The position numbers and the translations under genes were made by a program. The notes beneath the pieces were generated by a model, which saw nothing but the letters and a program-made list of their open reading frames with translations, was not told the DNA's origin and did no database searches. From contig CALXRR010000009.1 of assembly GCA_944390905.1 (NCBI GenBank), positions 1-41,103 of the forward strand: a stretch of 41,103 nt of DNA, in the 5' to 3' direction. The DNA is from an uncultured Alphaproteobacteria bacterium. GTDB taxonomy: Bacteria > Pseudomonadota > Alphaproteobacteria > RF32 > CAG-239. Of this stretch, positions 39,543-41,103 are shown in pieces. Position 1 is the first letter of the stretch, and each line of letters starts with the position of its first letter.

Positions 39543-40295
39543 ATGGAAAAGATTTATAGAAACATATTGACGGGGGTATTGGTCAGCACGTTTTTGAGTG
39601 GCTGCAACACCTGGTCAAGATTAAGCACCATCGGTAAGGAGCCGGATTTAGCTCCGATAGAAAATCCGGTAACACAACCTGGCTATCAACCGGTGTCAAT
39701 GCCAATGCCGCAACAAGTAGTGCAAACCTCGGGTCCCAATTCGTTGTGGAAGAAAGGCTCATCCGGCTTTTTTAAGGATCAGCGTGCCTCAAAAGTCGGC
39801 GACATTATCACGGTTAATATATCCGCCAAAGACGGAGCCACAATGAAGAACAAGACCGAACAGCTCCGCGACACCAACAGCGATACGGTCAACGTCGGCA
39901 GTCTTTTTGGTTATGAAACCTATACCAAAGACTATTTGCCTGACGGAGCCGACCATGAGAATTTGGTCAACGTCACCTCCGACCACGATGTAAGCGGCGA
40001 GGGCAAGATAGACCGTTCCGAAACGATTAATATGACCATGGCTGGAGTAGTCACTCAAGTTTTGCCGAACGGCAATCTGGTTATCGAAGGCTCGCAGGAG
40101 ATAAGGGTCAATTATGAGCTCCGCCAGTTAACGGTCAGAGGCATTATCCGCCGCGCCGACATCACCTCGGACAACACCATAGATTCGAGCAAGATAGCCG
40201 AGTTGAGAGTGTCTTACGGTGGCAAGGGTGTAATCTCTGATGTCCAAGAGCCCAGATACGGCCGCCAGCTTATCGATATACTGTCACCGTTCTAG
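39543..40295 (+). CDS. flgH: Flagellar L-ring protein FlgH
   Basis: 250 residues. Lipoprotein signal with lipobox LSGC (Cys about 21), then the family segments SLWKKGSSGFFKDQRASKVGDIITVNI and NGNLVIEGSQEIRVNYELRQLTVRGIIRRADI, ending GRQLIDILSPF. It forms the outer-membrane L-ring. It ends the flgFGAH cluster; flgI does not follow, and the repeat region begins about 140 bp later. Confidence 0.96.
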   Translation: MEKIYRNILTGVLVSTFLSGCNTWSRLSTIGKEPDLAPIENPVTQPGYQPVSMPMPQQVVQTSGPNSLWKKGSSGFFKDQRASKVGDIITVNISAKDGATMKNKTEQLRDTNSDTVNVGSLFGYETYTKDYLPDGADHENLVNVTSDHDVSGEGKIDRSETINMTMAGVVTQVLPNGNLVIEGSQEIRVNYELRQLTVRGIIRRADITSDNTIDSSKIAELRVSYGGKGVISDVQEPRYGRQLIDILSPF

Positions 40296-40374
40296 GTTAA
40301 AAAGTTTCCCCTTATTATTATGTCATTTACAAGAAAAAAAATCTCCCCATTTTTTTTCTTATATTAAAGCAAAG

Positions 40375-40420
40375 GGTCGGCTTATTTTTCCCCTAATACT
40401 CGTAAGCCGACCTTTTTTTT
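40375..40420 (+). terminator. flg operon terminator
   Basis: GGTCGGCTTA (40375-40384) pairs with TAAGCCGACC (40403-40412), followed by eight T. An A/T-only hairpin lies just upstream (about 40331-40360). Confidence 0.9.
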
Positions 40421-40433
40421 ATTGCGGAACATT

Positions 40434-40600
40434 CCTCTCCCGTGCAGGGAGAGGTCGACGGAAGCTGTGGCAGCTTCACCCCCTAACTTAGCTGTTGAGA
40501 GATAGCGACAAAGAAAGCGCGCCACGATGCTCGTGGAGCCCTATGTTAGCTGTGGTTTGTTTTGTGTCCAGAGAAAATCGCGTTGCTTAGATAGTGCTCA
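40434..40600 (+). repeat. Dispersed hairpin repeat A, copy 3
   Basis: Begins with the complete CCTCTCCC/GGGAGAGG hairpin (40434-40454), then GAAGCTG/CAGCTTC (40461-40467 and 40471-40477) and CCACGA/TCGTGG (40522-40527 and 40531-40536). It matches 6994-7140 apart from about 13 bp that copy 1 lacks. Confidence 0.75.
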
Positions 40601-40650
40601 TTGCGTGTCAATATCTCCTTATTAACTTCAAACCTGTACCATTAGGAAAC

Positions 40651-40697
40651 CATCCACCACAGGCGGGACGCCTGTGCCTCCGGCTCTGCCGGAGCCT
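40651..40697 (+). repeat. REP-like double-hairpin repeat, copy 3
   Basis: CACAGGCG/CGCCTGTG (40658-40665 and 40669-40676) and CTCCGGC/GCCGGAG (40678-40684 and 40688-40694). The first stem differs from copies 1 and 2 at paired positions. Confidence 0.7.
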
Positions 40698-40781
40698 TAA
40701 CTCTACAAACCCTCGCACACTGCTTCGTTCTTTCCCCTTTCTAACACTTCCCTTTCCTCACTTCAATCCCCTCCCTCAATC

Positions 40782-41088
40782 GTATAGACAAAATTAGTCG
40801 AATAGCGCCAAATACCACCATTCTCACTTGAAAATCGATATTTCACCATTACATCAAAAACCGCTTGCAACCTTGGCGCCAAAGTGGTATCCTTAAAGTG
40901 CAGTCAGGAAATCCGGCTGTGGTGTCTGAAAACACCTCAATACAAAATATCCACCACGGCGTGGAGTGGGTGACATAAGCCTCTGGTCGAATAAGCCCGA
41001 CTGTGTATTGACAGTTTTCAGCTCCTCGCACCTTTTGTTTCTGACAAAGGTGCGTTGTTTTAACTATAAAAACAATGGAGCTTTTGTT
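40782..41088 (+). ncRNA. Structured 5' leader of the third lectin-like gene
   Basis: Near-identical to 7781-8087 in the 64-nt core (40827-40890) and from about 40955 to the start codon. ACTGT/ACAGT (41000-41004 and 41011-41015), the anti-Shine-Dalgarno AGCTCC (41020-41025), the terminator-like hairpin and GGAGCT (41077-41082) keep their order and spacing. Between the conserved blocks the sequence varies, but a GGTGT/ACACC hairpin and a CCAC/GTGG stem are retained. Confidence 0.6.
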
Positions 41089-41103
41089 ATGAAAATACGC
41101 TTT
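41089..41103 (+). CDS. Start of a third lectin-like paralogue (partial)
   Basis: Only five codons (MKIRF) are inside the window. They are identical to the start of the 8088 gene and follow the same leader and GGAGCT site, so this is very probably another member of the family. Confidence 0.6.

Overview
The window comes from an alphaproteobacterial chromosome. I infer an uncultured, host-associated or otherwise anaerobic lineage near Rhodospirillales. The basis is the gene orders sufBCDS, ffh-rpsP-rimM-trmD-rplS, rsh-acpS-lepB-rnc-era and flgFGAH, together with a pyruvate:ferredoxin oxidoreductase (anaerobic metabolism) and a sigma-54 flagellar promoter. No taxonomic search was possible.

Layout. 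1-2024: two minus-strand envelope or signalling genes (a NlpD-like LysM/LytM lipoprotein cut by the window edge, and a PAS plus degenerate GGDEF protein). 2151-6929: SUF iron-sulfur assembly operon. 6930-9230: a non-coding repeat region leading to a secreted Cys-rich, lectin-like protein gene (8088-9026), then an inverted repeat copy and a terminator. 9259-9473: a probable minus-strand small RNA with its own promoter and terminator. 9680-11083: rpe and phoB. 11127-12484: three uncharacterised genes. 12662-16231: nifJ. 16482-20549: small orphan genes, a second lectin-like paralogue on the minus strand (18093-19022) and two tandem related lipoproteins. 20629-20702: tRNA-Gly. 21236-24770: SRP/ribosomal operon. 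25306-30151: an aspartate-semialdehyde dehydrogenase homologue that has lost its catalytic residues, a large MscS-type channel and a MurD2-type ligase, then tRNA-Thr. 30422-36434: rpoZ, rsh, acpS, lepB, rnc, era and a NlpE-like lipoprotein. 36517-37071: an orphan gene. 37243-40295: flgF, flgG, flgA and flgH behind a textbook sigma-54 promoter. 40434-41103: the repeat region and leader recur and a third lectin-like paralogue begins at 41089.

The most unusual content is the lectin-like gene family and its surroundings. All three members have a leader with a small hairpin whose sequence changes but whose pairing is kept, a terminator-like hairpin, and a segment complementary to the Shine-Dalgarno sequence. 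Two members lie behind the same dispersed hairpin repeats, which also show compensatory changes. The 3' end of the 8088 gene looks like a diversity-generating-retroelement variable region, although no reverse transcriptase or template repeat is in the window. Other points of interest are promoters built inside terminators (17232-17277 and 36452-36497), a group of orphan genes starting without a Shine-Dalgarno sequence, and several apparently catalytically dead family members.
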